Origin: Arthrobacter beigongshangensis
Lineage (GTDB): Bacteria; Bacillota; Bacilli; Bacillales_A; Planococcaceae
DNA length: 64,000 bases
Reading direction: 5' to 3'
Assembly: GCF_016820585.1 (NCBI RefSeq)
Contig: NZ_JADHDX010000011.1
Location: 62,001-126,000 of the forward strand
Shown here: positions 36,238 through 45,243 of the stretch, in pieces
Layout: each line of letters starts with the position of its first letter
Numbering within the stretch: the first letter of the stretch is position 1
The notes under the pieces: generated by a model
What the model was told of the DNA's origin: nothing
The model's database searches: none
What the model saw: the letters and a program-made list of their open reading frames with translations, nothing else
Made by a program: the position numbers and the translations under genes

Positions 36238-36972
36238 CTATTTAACGGAAGTAAGTTGTTTTCTTTTGAAAAAAATCACGACAGCAATTGCCGCAGTTAA
36301 AAAAAGTGCTGCTGCCGAGACGAATAATTCATCTACACCGTTTTTCACTGCAATACCTATAAATGCCCATATAAATACACTACTTAGGGCTATATCCGCA
36401 TGGTGGTATAGAAAATGGAGAGCAATGGCCGTAGCGAAGGTCAAATAAATGACTGTCCATAACGGATCACTGAGTCCCCACCCTGACCATTCATGTAGCG
36501 TTAGGACATAACTGATATTAGCAATGGTCGCAATGAAAATCCAACCAAGGTTAATGGCAATCGGAATTCTACCAAACAATTGGTTGTTTTTTTTAGGGTA
36601 AGTGAAATATAGGGCTAGCAATGTAACGAGTAACAAAGTCATGAAAACAATGGTCCAATTAAAGAAACCATAATGCCAAAGCAGAAGCCAGACAATATTA
36701 AGCAGACAGCTAATTGTAAATAGGATAGCTCGCCCGCTCTGTAGTGATTGGCTGGAAGTAGCATTATTGCGTTTAAAGCCGTAGAGCCAAAATGCTAGTA
36801 GCGTATAAATAATAGCCGACAATGCGAAGACATATCCGGCAGGCATGAAAAGCACTGGTAATCTGCTTGCGATGACCACTGTTGTACTGCCGTTAAAAGG
36901 TATACTATTTGCTGCTACATTGACAAGGATGATGGCAATGAGCGAAAGGGTCATAATCATAATTCTATACAT
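36238..36972 (-). CDS. TspO/MBR-like tryptophan-rich membrane protein
   Basis: ATG 36972 has AGGAGG 8 nt upstream; a TTG at 36978 is too close. 244 residues, about seven membrane helices. VNVAANSIPFNGSTT, FMPAGYVFALSAIIYTLLAFWLY and NIVWLLLWHYGFF recall the longer TspO-related proteins of Bacilli rather than the 160-residue type. The ligand is unknown. Confidence 0.72.
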   Translation of the reverse strand: MYRIMIMTLSLIAIILVNVAANSIPFNGSTTVVIASRLPVLFMPAGYVFALSAIIYTLLAFWLYGFKRNNATSSQSLQSGRAILFTISCLLNIVWLLLWHYGFFNWTIVFMTLLLVTLLALYFTYPKKNNQLFGRIPIAINLGWIFIATIANISYVLTLHEWSGWGLSDPLWTVIYLTFATAIALHFLYHHADIALSSVFIWAFIGIAVKNGVDELFVSAAALFLTAAIAVVIFFKRKQLTSVK

Positions 36973-37180
36973 ATTCAAATCCTCCTATTGAATAGTATAC
37001 ATAGGAAAGGTAGAACCTGCGAAGGAAAGTGTGAAGTTTCCGTCACAAATTAACTTCAATCAGTGGGAGCTCTCCGAATTCCCAGTAGTGTAATTGAATA
37101 ATTTCGCCTTCCTTCGTTTCATGTTATACTATAAGAAGCTTTTTTACGAAAATTTAGAACAGCAGAAGGGTGAATGGGTA

Positions 37181-37726
37181 GTGATTTTGCTTGAAGGTAA
37201 AACGTGCTATTTACGAATATTAACAGAGGATGACGCAAAGCTCTTCACTGAATTACTAAGTGCAAATAAAGACTATTGGTCTGTTTTTGAACCTCGTCAT
37301 GAAGCGAGTTATTTTACGGTCGCTACTCAAAAAGAGAAAATCAGAGAGTCGATTTATCAAATGCGAGATAGAAGAGAATATAACTTCGGTATATTTGATT
37401 CGGATACGAGTAGACTTGTTGGACATATCTCCCTTTATAGTATTAAAAGACTGCCTTTTTCAAGTGGCTTCGTAGGCTATTCGATGGATGAGAGAGAGAC
37501 AGGACGAGGGCTTGGTACAGAAGCGGTTAGTCTCGTTACTAATTTTGCATTTGAGAAGCTGGCCTTGCATCGAGTGGAGGCATTTGTTTCACCGCGTAAT
37601 ATCGGATCTATGAAGGTATTGGAAAAAGCGGGCTATTTGCAAGAGGGTCTCATGCAGAAATTGCTATACATAAATGGTGTTTGGGAAGATCATTATATGT
37701 ATGCAATAATTGAAGATGATTTTTGA
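37181..37726 (+). CDS. RimJ/RimL-like GNAT acetyltransferase
   Basis: I chose GTG 37181 (AAGGGTG 8 nt upstream), giving the usual length of 181 residues; a longer frame to 37094 lacks an SD. The domain shows YLRILTEDDAKLF, IGHISL-like VGHISLYSI, VGYSMDERETGRGLGTEAV (acetyl-CoA loop) and RVEAFVSPRNIGSMKVLEKAGY. It probably acetylates a protein N-terminus or small amine. Confidence 0.88.
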   Translation: MILLEGKTCYLRILTEDDAKLFTELLSANKDYWSVFEPRHEASYFTVATQKEKIRESIYQMRDRREYNFGIFDSDTSRLVGHISLYSIKRLPFSSGFVGYSMDERETGRGLGTEAVSLVTNFAFEKLALHRVEAFVSPRNIGSMKVLEKAGYLQEGLMQKLLYINGVWEDHYMYAIIEDDF

Positions 37727-37853
37727 AGGGGTAAGAATATTTTGCGGAAATGGGCAATGAAAATCAAGGGCTGGTATCTGTAAAAGATATCAGCTCTTGT
37801 CATGTCTAGGTATGCTATTTCTACTTTTGTATATTTCCCGGGAAATAAGTCGA

Positions 37854-38429
37854 CTAATTCTGTACGGCGAAAGCGTAGCCATCGACAATTATATCAAGTT
37901 TACCTGTATCAGGATGAGCAACAAGCCCATGGATAGGCACTGTTTTATCCATCAAGGGGTGATTTCGAACGATATCGACACTCATTCTGACGCTTTCTGT
38001 CACATCACTAAAGCCGTGAAGCCAATCTTTCATGTCTACGCCCGAATATTGTAGTGTTTTAAAAAGACTACGATCAATTCCGCGGTCAACCATCTTATCA
38101 ATAATACTACTTGTTTCTATGGAGCTCATCCCACAATCATGATGCCCAACAATGAATACCTCGTCTGCTTGCAAATCGTAGATTGCTAAGAGCAAACTCC
38201 TCATAATTCCACCAAAGGGATGATTAACAATCGCACCGGCACTTTTAATAATTTTGGCATCACCATTTTTTAAGTTCATCGCTTTAGGTAATAATTCGGT
38301 TAAGCGAGTATCCATACAAGTTAAAATAACAATATGCTTGTCTGGGAATTTAGTTGTCGCATATTCTTCATATTTTTTTTCAATGACGAATGTTTCATTA
38401 AACTCAAGAATCGTAGAAAGAATAGTCAT
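37854..38429 (-). CDS. Beta-class carbonic anhydrase
   Basis: ATG 38429 follows GGAGG; 191 residues. Zinc ligands are visible: Cys and Asp-Arg in ILTCMDTRL, and His with Cys in VGHHDCGMSS. It resembles the short YtiB type of B. subtilis. It interconverts carbon dioxide and bicarbonate in the cytoplasm, supporting carboxylases and pH control. Confidence 0.93.
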   Translation of the reverse strand: MTILSTILEFNETFVIEKKYEEYATTKFPDKHIVILTCMDTRLTELLPKAMNLKNGDAKIIKSAGAIVNHPFGGIMRSLLLAIYDLQADEVFIVGHHDCGMSSIETSSIIDKMVDRGIDRSLFKTLQYSGVDMKDWLHGFSDVTESVRMSVDIVRNHPLMDKTVPIHGLVAHPDTGKLDIIVDGYAFAVQN

Positions 38430-38479
38430 AGCAACCTCCAATGGTTTTAGTTTAGTTTTATATTACAGAATAAGATGTA

Positions 38480-38510
38480 AAAAGAAAAGAGCTGCCTATT
38501 TGGCAACTCT
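38480..38510 (-). terminator. Terminator of the 46-residue gene
   Basis: AGAGCTGCC pairs with GGCAACTCT (one G-U), overlapping the stop codon; a T-rich tract follows on the minus strand. Confidence 0.7.
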
Positions 38511-38650
38511 TAAAATTTTGTTTCAGGTTTTGGATCAATTATTTCTGAATCGGTAGCGATGAAAGCTGTTTGGAGACTTCTCATTATAAATAATGCGGAA
38601 ATACCAAGACAGACCATGAAACCGATAACTGTTGTGAACATTAAGCCCAT
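38510..38650 (-). CDS. 46-residue single-helix membrane protein
   Basis: ATG 38650 is preceded by GAGAGGGGT about 7 nt away. The product begins MGLMFTTVIGFMVCLGISAL, one membrane helix, then a short soluble tail (DSEIIDPKPETKF). It has its own terminator. No family recognised. Confidence 0.6.
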   Translation of the reverse strand: MGLMFTTVIGFMVCLGISALFIMRSLQTAFIATDSEIIDPKPETKF

Positions 38651-38762
38651 GTATAAGACCCCTCTCTGCAATGATAGTTAGCCTCAACTGTCATTATACA
38701 GTATAAGAGCCTGTATTTTAAGTAGTAAATCAAAATAGATCATGAATTAATTGTGAAGTTTT

Positions 38763-39995
38763 TTAGAATGCCCAATTACCTGAACGGAATACTGGTTCTG
38801 TAGATCCATCATCGAACACGCCATCAATATCCATTTCTTCTGAGCCGACCATGAAGTCAACATGTGTAATACTTTGGTTTAGTCCGTGTTGAATCAGCTC
38901 TTCACGGGACATTTTTTTACCGCCCTCAATACAAAATGCGTAGGCACTTCCGAGCGCAAAGTGGTTGGATGCATTTTCGTCGAACAGTGTATTGTAGAAC
39001 AGTAGTTCAGATTGAGAGATAGGAGAAGCATGTGGGACGAGCGCAACTTCACCTAAATGCTTCGCACCCTCATCCGTATCAATTAGGCGTTTCAATACTT
39101 CTTCGCCTTGCTCAGCAGTTACATCTGTGACACGTCCATTTTCAAATGTGATTTTAAAGTTATCAATAATATTACCGCCGTAGCTTAATGGTTTTGTACT
39201 GGAAACATAGCCATTGACACCCGTTTTCAACGGTACAGTAAAGACTTCCTCTGTAGGCATATTCGCCATAAAAGTATGTCCTTTTTCGTTGACGCTACCT
39301 GCACCACACCATAAGTGGCCTTCAGGTAATTCCACTGTTAAATCGGTGCCTGGTGCTGTGTAATGCAATTTACGGAAGCGTTTATTATTTAAGTAATCCA
39401 CTTTTGCATGTAAGTTGTTGTCGTGCTCAACCCATGCTTGGACGGGATTGTCTTGGTCAGCGCGTACAGCTTTGAAAATAGCGTTCCATAATGCATCCAC
39501 TTGTTCAGCTGCTGGAAGATTCGGGAATACTTTGGCAGCCCATGCCTCCGAGGGTGATGCAATTACTGTCCAGCTAATTTTGTCAGACTGGACATATTGA
39601 CGGTACTTATCGAGGGCTTGCCCAGCCGCTTTTTGGAAATCCGCGATGCGTGAAGCTTCAATCCCTTTTAAAAGATCGGGACTTTGAGAAACGATGCTCA
39701 TGAATGCTGCACCTTTTTCTGCAAGCTGCTCGCGTTCCATCACTTTCCACTCAGGAAATTCAGCAAAAGAATCGGCAGGTGCTTGTTCATAACGTAAACG
39801 GGAAACAACGTCATCAGCCCAGTCTACAAATACTTGACGTGCTCCTGCTTCATATGCTTTTTTAGTAATAACTCGAACGAATTCTGTTGCTTCGGTTGAA
39901 GCACTGATATAAAGGTATTGGTTTGGCTGAATATTGACCCCTACATTCACTGCGAGTTCAGCATAGCGAGACAATTGTTGTTCAAAAGTTGACAT
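38763..39995 (-). CDS. ampS: Aminopeptidase of family M29 (AmpS-like)
   Basis: 410 residues, normal for AmpS/PepS. Metal-site residues lie in NMPTEEVFT, HLGEVALV, ASNHFALGSAYAF and ITHVDFMVGS, with DIDGV near the end. These cobalt- or zinc-dependent enzymes remove N-terminal residues from peptides in the cytoplasm. ATG with GGGAG about 10 nt upstream. Confidence 0.95.
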   Translation of the reverse strand: MSTFEQQLSRYAELAVNVGVNIQPNQYLYISASTEATEFVRVITKKAYEAGARQVFVDWADDVVSRLRYEQAPADSFAEFPEWKVMEREQLAEKGAAFMSIVSQSPDLLKGIEASRIADFQKAAGQALDKYRQYVQSDKISWTVIASPSEAWAAKVFPNLPAAEQVDALWNAIFKAVRADQDNPVQAWVEHDNNLHAKVDYLNNKRFRKLHYTAPGTDLTVELPEGHLWCGAGSVNEKGHTFMANMPTEEVFTVPLKTGVNGYVSSTKPLSYGGNIIDNFKITFENGRVTDVTAEQGEEVLKRLIDTDEGAKHLGEVALVPHASPISQSELLFYNTLFDENASNHFALGSAYAFCIEGGKKMSREELIQHGLNQSITHVDFMVGSEEMDIDGVFDDGSTEPVFRSGNWAF

Positions 39996-40131
39996 GTGAA
40001 ATTACTCCCTTCCTTATCACTTCTAATAATACCAATATACCCGATGTGCCTGCAACGTCGAAATTATTTGACGGGTTGTGACACTTTCCTAAGTAAAGTT
40101 AAATTTCCTAGATTTATTCTGTCGGTCTCTC

Positions 40132-40158
40132 TAAAGAAATTAAGAAAGATGCCGAAAT
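40132..40158 (+). promoter_or_regulatory. Sigma-D (flagellar) promoter of motAB
   Basis: TAAA (40132-40135), a 15-bp spacer and GCCGAAAT (40151-40158), against the sigma-D consensus TAAA-N15-GCCGATAT. It lies 36 bp before the motA start. Confidence 0.85.
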
Positions 40159-40193
40159 AAGAAGAAGAATGGAATTTTTGGAGGTTCAACAAT

Positions 40194-41012
40194 ATGGATT
40201 TATCGACGGTTTTTGGGCTTATACTTGGGTTTGTCGCACTATTTGTGGGGATGACGCTAAAGGGTGTTACACCGGATAACTTGCTGAACGTAGCAGCTAT
40301 TCTCATTATCATTTTCGGGACAATCGCAGCAGTTGTTATTGCATTCCCGATGAATGAGATTAAGCGCGTACCAAAACTTTTTGGCATCATCTTTAAGGAG
40401 AAAAAACTGGCGTCTGATTCTGATATTATTCGCATGTTTTCTAGCTGGGCTGATGTTGCACGACGTGAAGGGCTGTTATCACTTGAGGCCAAAACAGATG
40501 ATATCCAAGATCCATTTTTGAAAAATGGCCTAGGTTTGGCTATTGATGGACAAAATGCTGATTATATTCGTGATGTCCTAAGCGAAGAAGTGGATGCCAT
40601 GGAAGATCGTCATGCGGCTGGTGCTCTTATTTTCTCACAGGCGGGTACCTATGCACCAACACTTGGAGTTCTAGGGGCGGTAGTAGGACTGATCGCAGCG
40701 TTGAAAAACCTAAATGATATTGATGTGTTAGGAACAGCTATTTCTGCGGCATTTGTCGCCACATTGCTTGGTATTTTTACTGGATACGTTCTGTGGCATC
40801 CGTTTGCTAATAAGTTAAAGCGGAAATCGGCTGAAGAGGTCCGTCAAAAAATGATGATGATTGAAGGTATTCTCTCTGTGCTTGAGGGGGAAGCACCACG
40901 TGTCATTGAGCAGAAACTATCGTCCTATCTATCTGTTGAAGAGCGACGCAAATTAGCTGCTAAAAATGAAGAGAGCAAGAAGGAGGCGAACCAGTTTGCC
41001 GAAGAGACGTAA
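40194..41012 (+). CDS. motA: Flagellar motor stator protein MotA
   Basis: 272 residues with four membrane helices. It follows B. subtilis MotA almost end to end: NVAAILIIIFGTIAAVVIAFP, then WADVARREGLLSLEA, AMEDRHAAGALIFSQAGTYA and LIAALKNL with the cytoplasmic charged loop. MotA and MotB form the ion-driven stator that turns the flagellum. It overlaps motB by 17 nt. Confidence 0.95.
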   Translation: MDLSTVFGLILGFVALFVGMTLKGVTPDNLLNVAAILIIIFGTIAAVVIAFPMNEIKRVPKLFGIIFKEKKLASDSDIIRMFSSWADVARREGLLSLEAKTDDIQDPFLKNGLGLAIDGQNADYIRDVLSEEVDAMEDRHAAGALIFSQAGTYAPTLGVLGAVVGLIAALKNLNDIDVLGTAISAAFVATLLGIFTGYVLWHPFANKLKRKSAEEVRQKMMMIEGILSVLEGEAPRVIEQKLSSYLSVEERRKLAAKNEESKKEANQFAEET

Positions 41013-41754
41013 GAAGAAAAAAGAAGCTCATCATGTTGATGAATCATGGCTTTTGCCATATGCCGACCTTCTGACTCTTCTTTTCGCGCTTTTCGTCGTA
41101 CTATTTGCATCAAGTACAATAGACGAATCGAAATTCAATCAGATTTCATCGGTTTTTAATCAAATATTCGATGGCGGACACGGTATGATGGAAAACGCAG
41201 CACCTACGCCTGTTCCCGTACCAAAAGAATCTATGGGAGCAAATACAGAAAACTCCTCTTATTTAGAAGACCAAAGATCACTAGGTGAAATTCAGGAAAG
41301 CCTGGACGAGTATATCGCAGTGAACGAGTTGGAAAATCAATTTGAAACGAGGCTTACGGAAGAGGGGCTGCTTATCACGATTAGAGATAGTATTCTTTTT
41401 AGTCCGGGTAAGGCGACAATCCGAGAAGAATACAAATCGATTGCTGGAGATCTTACCGAATTACTTATCTTTGACCCACCACGCCAAATTATTGTTGGTG
41501 GACATACTGATAATGTTCCGATGTATAATGCTGAATTTCAATCAAACTGGGAACTAAGTGCAATACGTGCTGTGAACTTCTTGGAAATACTTGTTGATAA
41601 TGAAGAAATCGATCCCCTGCTTTTTAGCACGAAGGCATATGGTGACAATCTACCAATCGCTTCGAATGATACAGCAGAGGGACGCGCTAAAAATCGTAGA
41701 GTAGAAGTACTCATTCAGCCACTTGTATTAAAAGATGGTTCGGCATTTGAATAA
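40996..41754 (+). CDS. motB: Flagellar motor stator protein MotB
   Basis: TTG 40996 is the likely start: AGGAGG at 40981-40986 is 9 nt upstream and the product then begins MPKRRKKKKE like other MotB proteins. 252 residues: one membrane helix with the ion-carrying Asp (LPYADLLTLLFALFVVLFAS), a linker, and an OmpA-like peptidoglycan-binding domain (IIVGGHTDNVPM...AKNRRVEVLI). Coupled to motA. Confidence 0.94.
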   Translation: MPKRRKKKKEAHHVDESWLLPYADLLTLLFALFVVLFASSTIDESKFNQISSVFNQIFDGGHGMMENAAPTPVPVPKESMGANTENSSYLEDQRSLGEIQESLDEYIAVNELENQFETRLTEEGLLITIRDSILFSPGKATIREEYKSIAGDLTELLIFDPPRQIIVGGHTDNVPMYNAEFQSNWELSAIRAVNFLEILVDNEEIDPLLFSTKAYGDNLPIASNDTAEGRAKNRRVEVLIQPLVLKDGSAFE

Positions 41755-41763
41755 TCATGTATG

Positions 41764-41808
41764 AAAAAAAGATTCACCTGTAGGAGTCCCTACGGTGAAT
41801 CTTTTTTT
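41764..41808 (+). terminator. Terminator of motAB
   Basis: AAAAAAAGATTCACC pairs with GGTGAATCTTTTTTT, inner GTAGG/CCTAC. Confidence 0.93.
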
Positions 41809-41822
41809 GTAATCATTGAATA

Positions 41823-42044
41823 CTATTGTCTCATTGCACCGAGTTCTGCAACGATAGCTTGCATCTCGTTCGGTGTTACTGTTTCACGCTTCATAACCAT
41901 TTCGTACATATAGTGTAAATCCTCATATTGAGATGTACTGAAATTCTCCGCTTTCATTGCATCTACGTTCACCATACGAAGCTTTTCTTTAATTTGTTCA
42001 ATCATATACATGACGTTTTCTGGTGTTGGTTGTGATAAATCCAT
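41823..42044 (-). CDS. DUF1128 (UPF0435) family protein, YfkK-like
   Basis: 73 residues, the family's usual length, helical: [17 protein letters not shown], then [32 protein letters not shown]. Function unknown. AAAGGTGGG precedes the ATG. Confidence 0.92.
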   Translation of the reverse strand: MDLSQPTPENVMYMIEQIKEKLRMVNVDAMKAENFSTSQYEDLHYMYEMVMKRETVTPNEMQAIVAELGAMRQ

Positions 42045-42113
42045 GACTGTTGCCCACCTTTCATTTGCTTGGCATTAATCATTTCATTAATCTAACGTAG
42101 TGTCAACTGAAAG

Positions 42114-43484
42114 TTAAGCTACTCTTTTAGCTTCTTTCTTTGCTGCTTCCTCTTCTTTCATCTTTACATGGAAGCGTTTTGTTTCATAAACAATAATACC
42201 AGACAAGCCTAGAAGGCCGATTAAGTTTGGTATGGCCATCAACCCGTTCATGACGTCAGCGAATGTCCATACGATGTCAAGTGTTGCAGTCGCTCCTACG
42301 AAGATAAATAACACAAATGCAACTCGGTAAAGGATTACGAATTTTTGATTCGGCACTAGGTATTGGAAACATTTCTCGCCGTAATAGCTCCAACCTAAAA
42401 TTGTGGAAGAGGCAAAGAAAATCAGGCCGATTGCCACGATGAATGGCCCAGCGTCTCCTAGGAAAGTACCGAATGCAGCAGCAGTCAGATCACCTGCCGA
42501 GATAGAGGTATCTTTCCACTGGCCAGACATAACAATCGTTACACCGGTAATTGAACAAATAATAAGTGTATCGAACAATACCTGTGTCATAGAAATAAGT
42601 GCCTGCCTACCAGGTAGATCTGTTTTTGCGGCAGCTGCAGCGATTGGTGCAGACCCAAGACCTGCCTCATTGGAGAAGAGACCACGGGCAACCCCAAAGC
42701 GTATAACTGTACCAATAGCCCCACCAGCAAGTGCTTGTCCACTAAATGCGTCTGAGAAAATCAGTCCGAACGCAGCAGGAACAAGGTCGAAATTTAGGAT
42801 AACGACAATCGCACCTGCGATAAAGTAGAAAAGAGCCATAATTGGAACGAAAAATGCTGTCACTTTTCCGATTGATTTAATACCACCAAGGATAACGAGT
42901 GCTCCGAAAATGAGGAGTCCGATACCCGTAGCCCAGTGAGGGACATCGAAAGTAAGTTTCATGACATCGGCAACAGCTTTTGCTTGTGTCCCGTTACCAA
43001 TACCGAATGCAGCAATCGCGCCGAAAAGAGCGAAAAGTACACCCAGCCATTTTTGTTTCAATCCATGCTCGAGATAATACATCGGTCCGCCAGCCATTTG
43101 ACCTTGAGAGTCCTTCACACGATATTTTACTGCTAGAATGGCTTCCCCATATTTCGTTGCCATCCCGAAGAATCCGGCTAGCCACATCCAGAAGACTGCT
43201 CCTGGTCCCCCCATGACTACGGCAGTCGCAACCCCAACGATATTCCCGACCCCAACCGTTGCAGCCATGGCTGTCATAAGTGCTTGGAATTGTGAAATAT
43301 CTCCGTCTGCTTTTTTATCATGATTTTTTGAAAAAACTTGTTTTAATGAATACGGTAATAATCGAACTTGAATAAAAGCAAGTCTAGCTGTTAAGAAAAT
43401 TCCTGTTCCAACGAGTAGGATAAGAAGTGGTGGTCCCCAAATAATTCCACCAATCTTATCTAAAAAACTTTGTAATGCATCCAT
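42114..43484 (-). CDS. Sodium:alanine/glycine symporter (AGCS family)
   Basis: 456 residues, about 11 membrane helices. Family motifs: MTAMAATVGVGNIVGVATAV, GGPMYYLEHGLKQKWLG, FGVARGLFSNEAGLGSAPIA and GWSYYGEKCFQYL. It imports alanine or glycine with sodium. No glycine riboswitch is seen in the leader. It stands alone. Confidence 0.95.
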   Translation of the reverse strand: MDALQSFLDKIGGIIWGPPLLILLVGTGIFLTARLAFIQVRLLPYSLKQVFSKNHDKKADGDISQFQALMTAMAATVGVGNIVGVATAVVMGGPGAVFWMWLAGFFGMATKYGEAILAVKYRVKDSQGQMAGGPMYYLEHGLKQKWLGVLFALFGAIAAFGIGNGTQAKAVADVMKLTFDVPHWATGIGLLIFGALVILGGIKSIGKVTAFFVPIMALFYFIAGAIVVILNFDLVPAAFGLIFSDAFSGQALAGGAIGTVIRFGVARGLFSNEAGLGSAPIAAAAAKTDLPGRQALISMTQVLFDTLIICSITGVTIVMSGQWKDTSISAGDLTAAAFGTFLGDAGPFIVAIGLIFFASSTILGWSYYGEKCFQYLVPNQKFVILYRVAFVLFIFVGATATLDIVWTFADVMNGLMAIPNLIGLLGLSGIIVYETKRFHVKMKEEEAAKKEAKRVA

Positions 43485-43649
43485 TCTTTTACCCCCTTTG
43501 TGATATGAGAAGCATTTTCTACTGCAACAACCTAGTTATTTTTTGAATAAACACACCCTTTCAGTAAGTTAATTTGTAGAGACCTCTATTGTTAATATTC
43601 CGAAAGTTCGCGACATTCGTCAAGTCTTTTTTTATAAAATCTCTAAATT

Positions 43650-43675
43650 GTTTGTTTTTCATTGTCGCAGGGTAT
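43650..43675 (+). promoter_or_regulatory. Possible sigma-B general-stress promoter
   Basis: GTTTGT (43650-43655), 14 bp and GGGTAT (43670-43675), against the sigma-B consensus GTTTAA-N12-14-GGGTAT. An overlapping TATAAT at 43673 means sigma-A use is also possible. Confidence 0.5.
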
Positions 43676-43714
43676 AATAATGTATGCGAATTAGTTAAAA
43701 ATGGAGGGTTTAGC

Positions 43715-44071
43715 ATGAGTAGTAGTAAATTTAGTAAATTTATCATTTTGGGTGCTCTTATCGGTGCTGTTGCAAGTATGTTTGACAGAAGCACCCGGGA
43801 GCAGGTGACAAAAAATTCGAAGAAACTTGCCTCTGGTATTAGTTTTTATTCAAAAAATCCAGATGTTTTGAAACTTAAGCTACAGGAGAAAACAGAAAAA
43901 TATCAAACGCTTTATGAACAGTTGGCGGGAGATGCTTCTTACATTAAAGCGCAAGTTGAAGAGTTAAAAATATTGACGCCGCAAGTAAAAGACTTGGTAA
44001 TGGATACAAAGGATGCGTTTGTTGAGTCAAAGGATGAATACAAATCGATTGTCAGTGAAAGTGCAGATTAA
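43715..44071 (+). CDS. YtxH-like general stress protein
   Basis: ATG 43715 has GGAGGG 6 nt upstream; 118 residues. A short N-terminal hydrophobic segment with glycines (FIILGALIGAVASMFD) is followed by a long helical, charged region, the layout of YtxH-type stress proteins. It precedes the YihY gene, separated by a repeat copy. Confidence 0.72.
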   Translation: MSSSKFSKFIILGALIGAVASMFDRSTREQVTKNSKKLASGISFYSKNPDVLKLKLQEKTEKYQTLYEQLAGDASYIKAQVEELKILTPQVKDLVMDTKDAFVESKDEYKSIVSESAD

Positions 44072-44084
44072 CCAAATTTAACTT

Positions 44085-44119
44085 GGTTCAGCAAATGTGT
44101 TTGTACTGAAAGCGAAGCG
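44085..44119. repeat. Dispersed repeat, left-end fragment
   Basis: GGTTCAGCAAATGTGT and TTGTACTGAAAGCGAAGCG are alike in 31 of 36 positions to 57091-57126. It lies between two genes and does not disrupt either. Confidence 0.65.
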
Positions 44120-44161
44120 TAATTGATTAGTCATAGTCGGTATTGAAAGGAGTGAGACGCT

Positions 44162-45157
44162 ATGAAAGACAAAAAACGTTTAACTCCTGAAGCGGATAAT
44201 GAAAAGAAAGTTGGTAAGGTTAGACGGAAAATTGACAGTATAATGGGCGATACTGGACTCATGAAATTTTACGATGACGTCGTAGAAGGTGATCTTGACA
44301 AGTTCGATGTTACGACGACTGAAGGATTTTGGAAGGAATTGCTCATTCGGATAAAGAAAATAGATGTGACTGGATTAGCTTCTCAAATGGCTTTCTTCTT
44401 CCTATTGTCGATGTTTCCACTACTCATCTTCCTCATTACGCTGTTGCCATTTTTGAATATTGATGCTGCTCAAATCTTTTTATATATTCGAGAGTATGCA
44501 CCTTCAAGTGTTGCTATGCTAATAGAGAATACATTGGCAGAGGTTCTAACCAATAGAAATGGTGGTTTACTTTCGGTAGGTGCACTTGCAACAATTTGGT
44601 CGGCATCTAAAGGCATGAATACTCTAACAAGGGCATTAAATTTGTCTTATGAAACGGCCGAGACAAGATCCTTCATCCTCACACGTGCGATGTCATTTGT
44701 GTTTACGGTTTTGCTTATTGTTACTCTTCTAATCGCCCTTGTTTTACCGGTATTTGGGCAACAAATCGGCATTATTGCATTTTCAGTTTGGGGATTGGAG
44801 GAAGGTTTTCTTGCTATATGGAAAAGCCTGCGTTGGAGTATTCCACCTATTCTTATTTTAATCGTATTTGTGACGATTTACTGGCTTGTTCCGAATGTAA
44901 AGCTGCGATGGAAAAGTGTACTTCCAGGTGCGTTATTTGCGACACTTGGATGGATTTGTACCTCACTTCTTTTCACATTTTACGTCGAAAATTTTGACAG
45001 CTATTCAAATACGTATGGAAGTATTGGAGCGATTATCGTTCTCATGATTTGGTTGTATTTCTCAGGCATTATTTTAATGCTTGGCGGACAGTTGAATGCC
45101 GTAATGTTAGAGAGGGAGACGATAAAAGCCCTGAAAAAAGACAATGCAACCACCTGA
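44162..45157 (+). CDS. YihY/BrkB-family membrane protein
   Basis: 331 residues. A charged N-terminal tail of about 65 residues precedes six membrane helices: QMAFFFLLSMFPLLIFLITL, GALATIWSASKGMNTLTRAL, LIALVLPVFGQQIGI, ILIVFVTIYWLVPN and GSIGAIIVLMIWLYFSGIIL. Family function is not settled, despite older annotation as RNase BN. Resembles B. subtilis YfkH. AAAGGAG precedes the ATG. Confidence 0.93.
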   Translation: MKDKKRLTPEADNEKKVGKVRRKIDSIMGDTGLMKFYDDVVEGDLDKFDVTTTEGFWKELLIRIKKIDVTGLASQMAFFFLLSMFPLLIFLITLLPFLNIDAAQIFLYIREYAPSSVAMLIENTLAEVLTNRNGGLLSVGALATIWSASKGMNTLTRALNLSYETAETRSFILTRAMSFVFTVLLIVTLLIALVLPVFGQQIGIIAFSVWGLEEGFLAIWKSLRWSIPPILILIVFVTIYWLVPNVKLRWKSVLPGALFATLGWICTSLLFTFYVENFDSYSNTYGSIGAIIVLMIWLYFSGIILMLGGQLNAVMLERETIKALKKDNATT

Positions 45158-45178
45158 ATGGTATGCATTGTCTTTTTT
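45135..45178 (+). terminator. Terminator overlapping the yihY-type stop
   Basis: AAAAAGACAATGCA pairs with TGCATTGTCTTTTT; the stem overlaps the last codons of the gene. Confidence 0.9.
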
Positions 45179-45201
45179 GAATTCTGATAAAGGCTCGTGA
45201 T

Positions 45202-45235
45202 AGCAATCCATCACGCCGAGGCATGATAGATTGCT
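45202..45235 (-). terminator. Hairpin after the metal ATPase gene
   Basis: AGCAATCCATCACGC pairs with GCATGATAGATTGCT (G-U pairs allowed) around CGAG. There is no T run, so it may be a weak or factor-aided terminator or a mobile hairpin. Confidence 0.4.
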
Positions 45236-45243
45236 AGTGTCAC

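Noticed and set aside
37797..38054. 85-codon plus-strand frame
   Set aside because: It is mostly antisense to the carbonic anhydrase gene and has no SD.
42403..42828. 141-codon plus-strand frame
   Set aside because: It is the antisense shadow of the sodium:alanine symporter gene.
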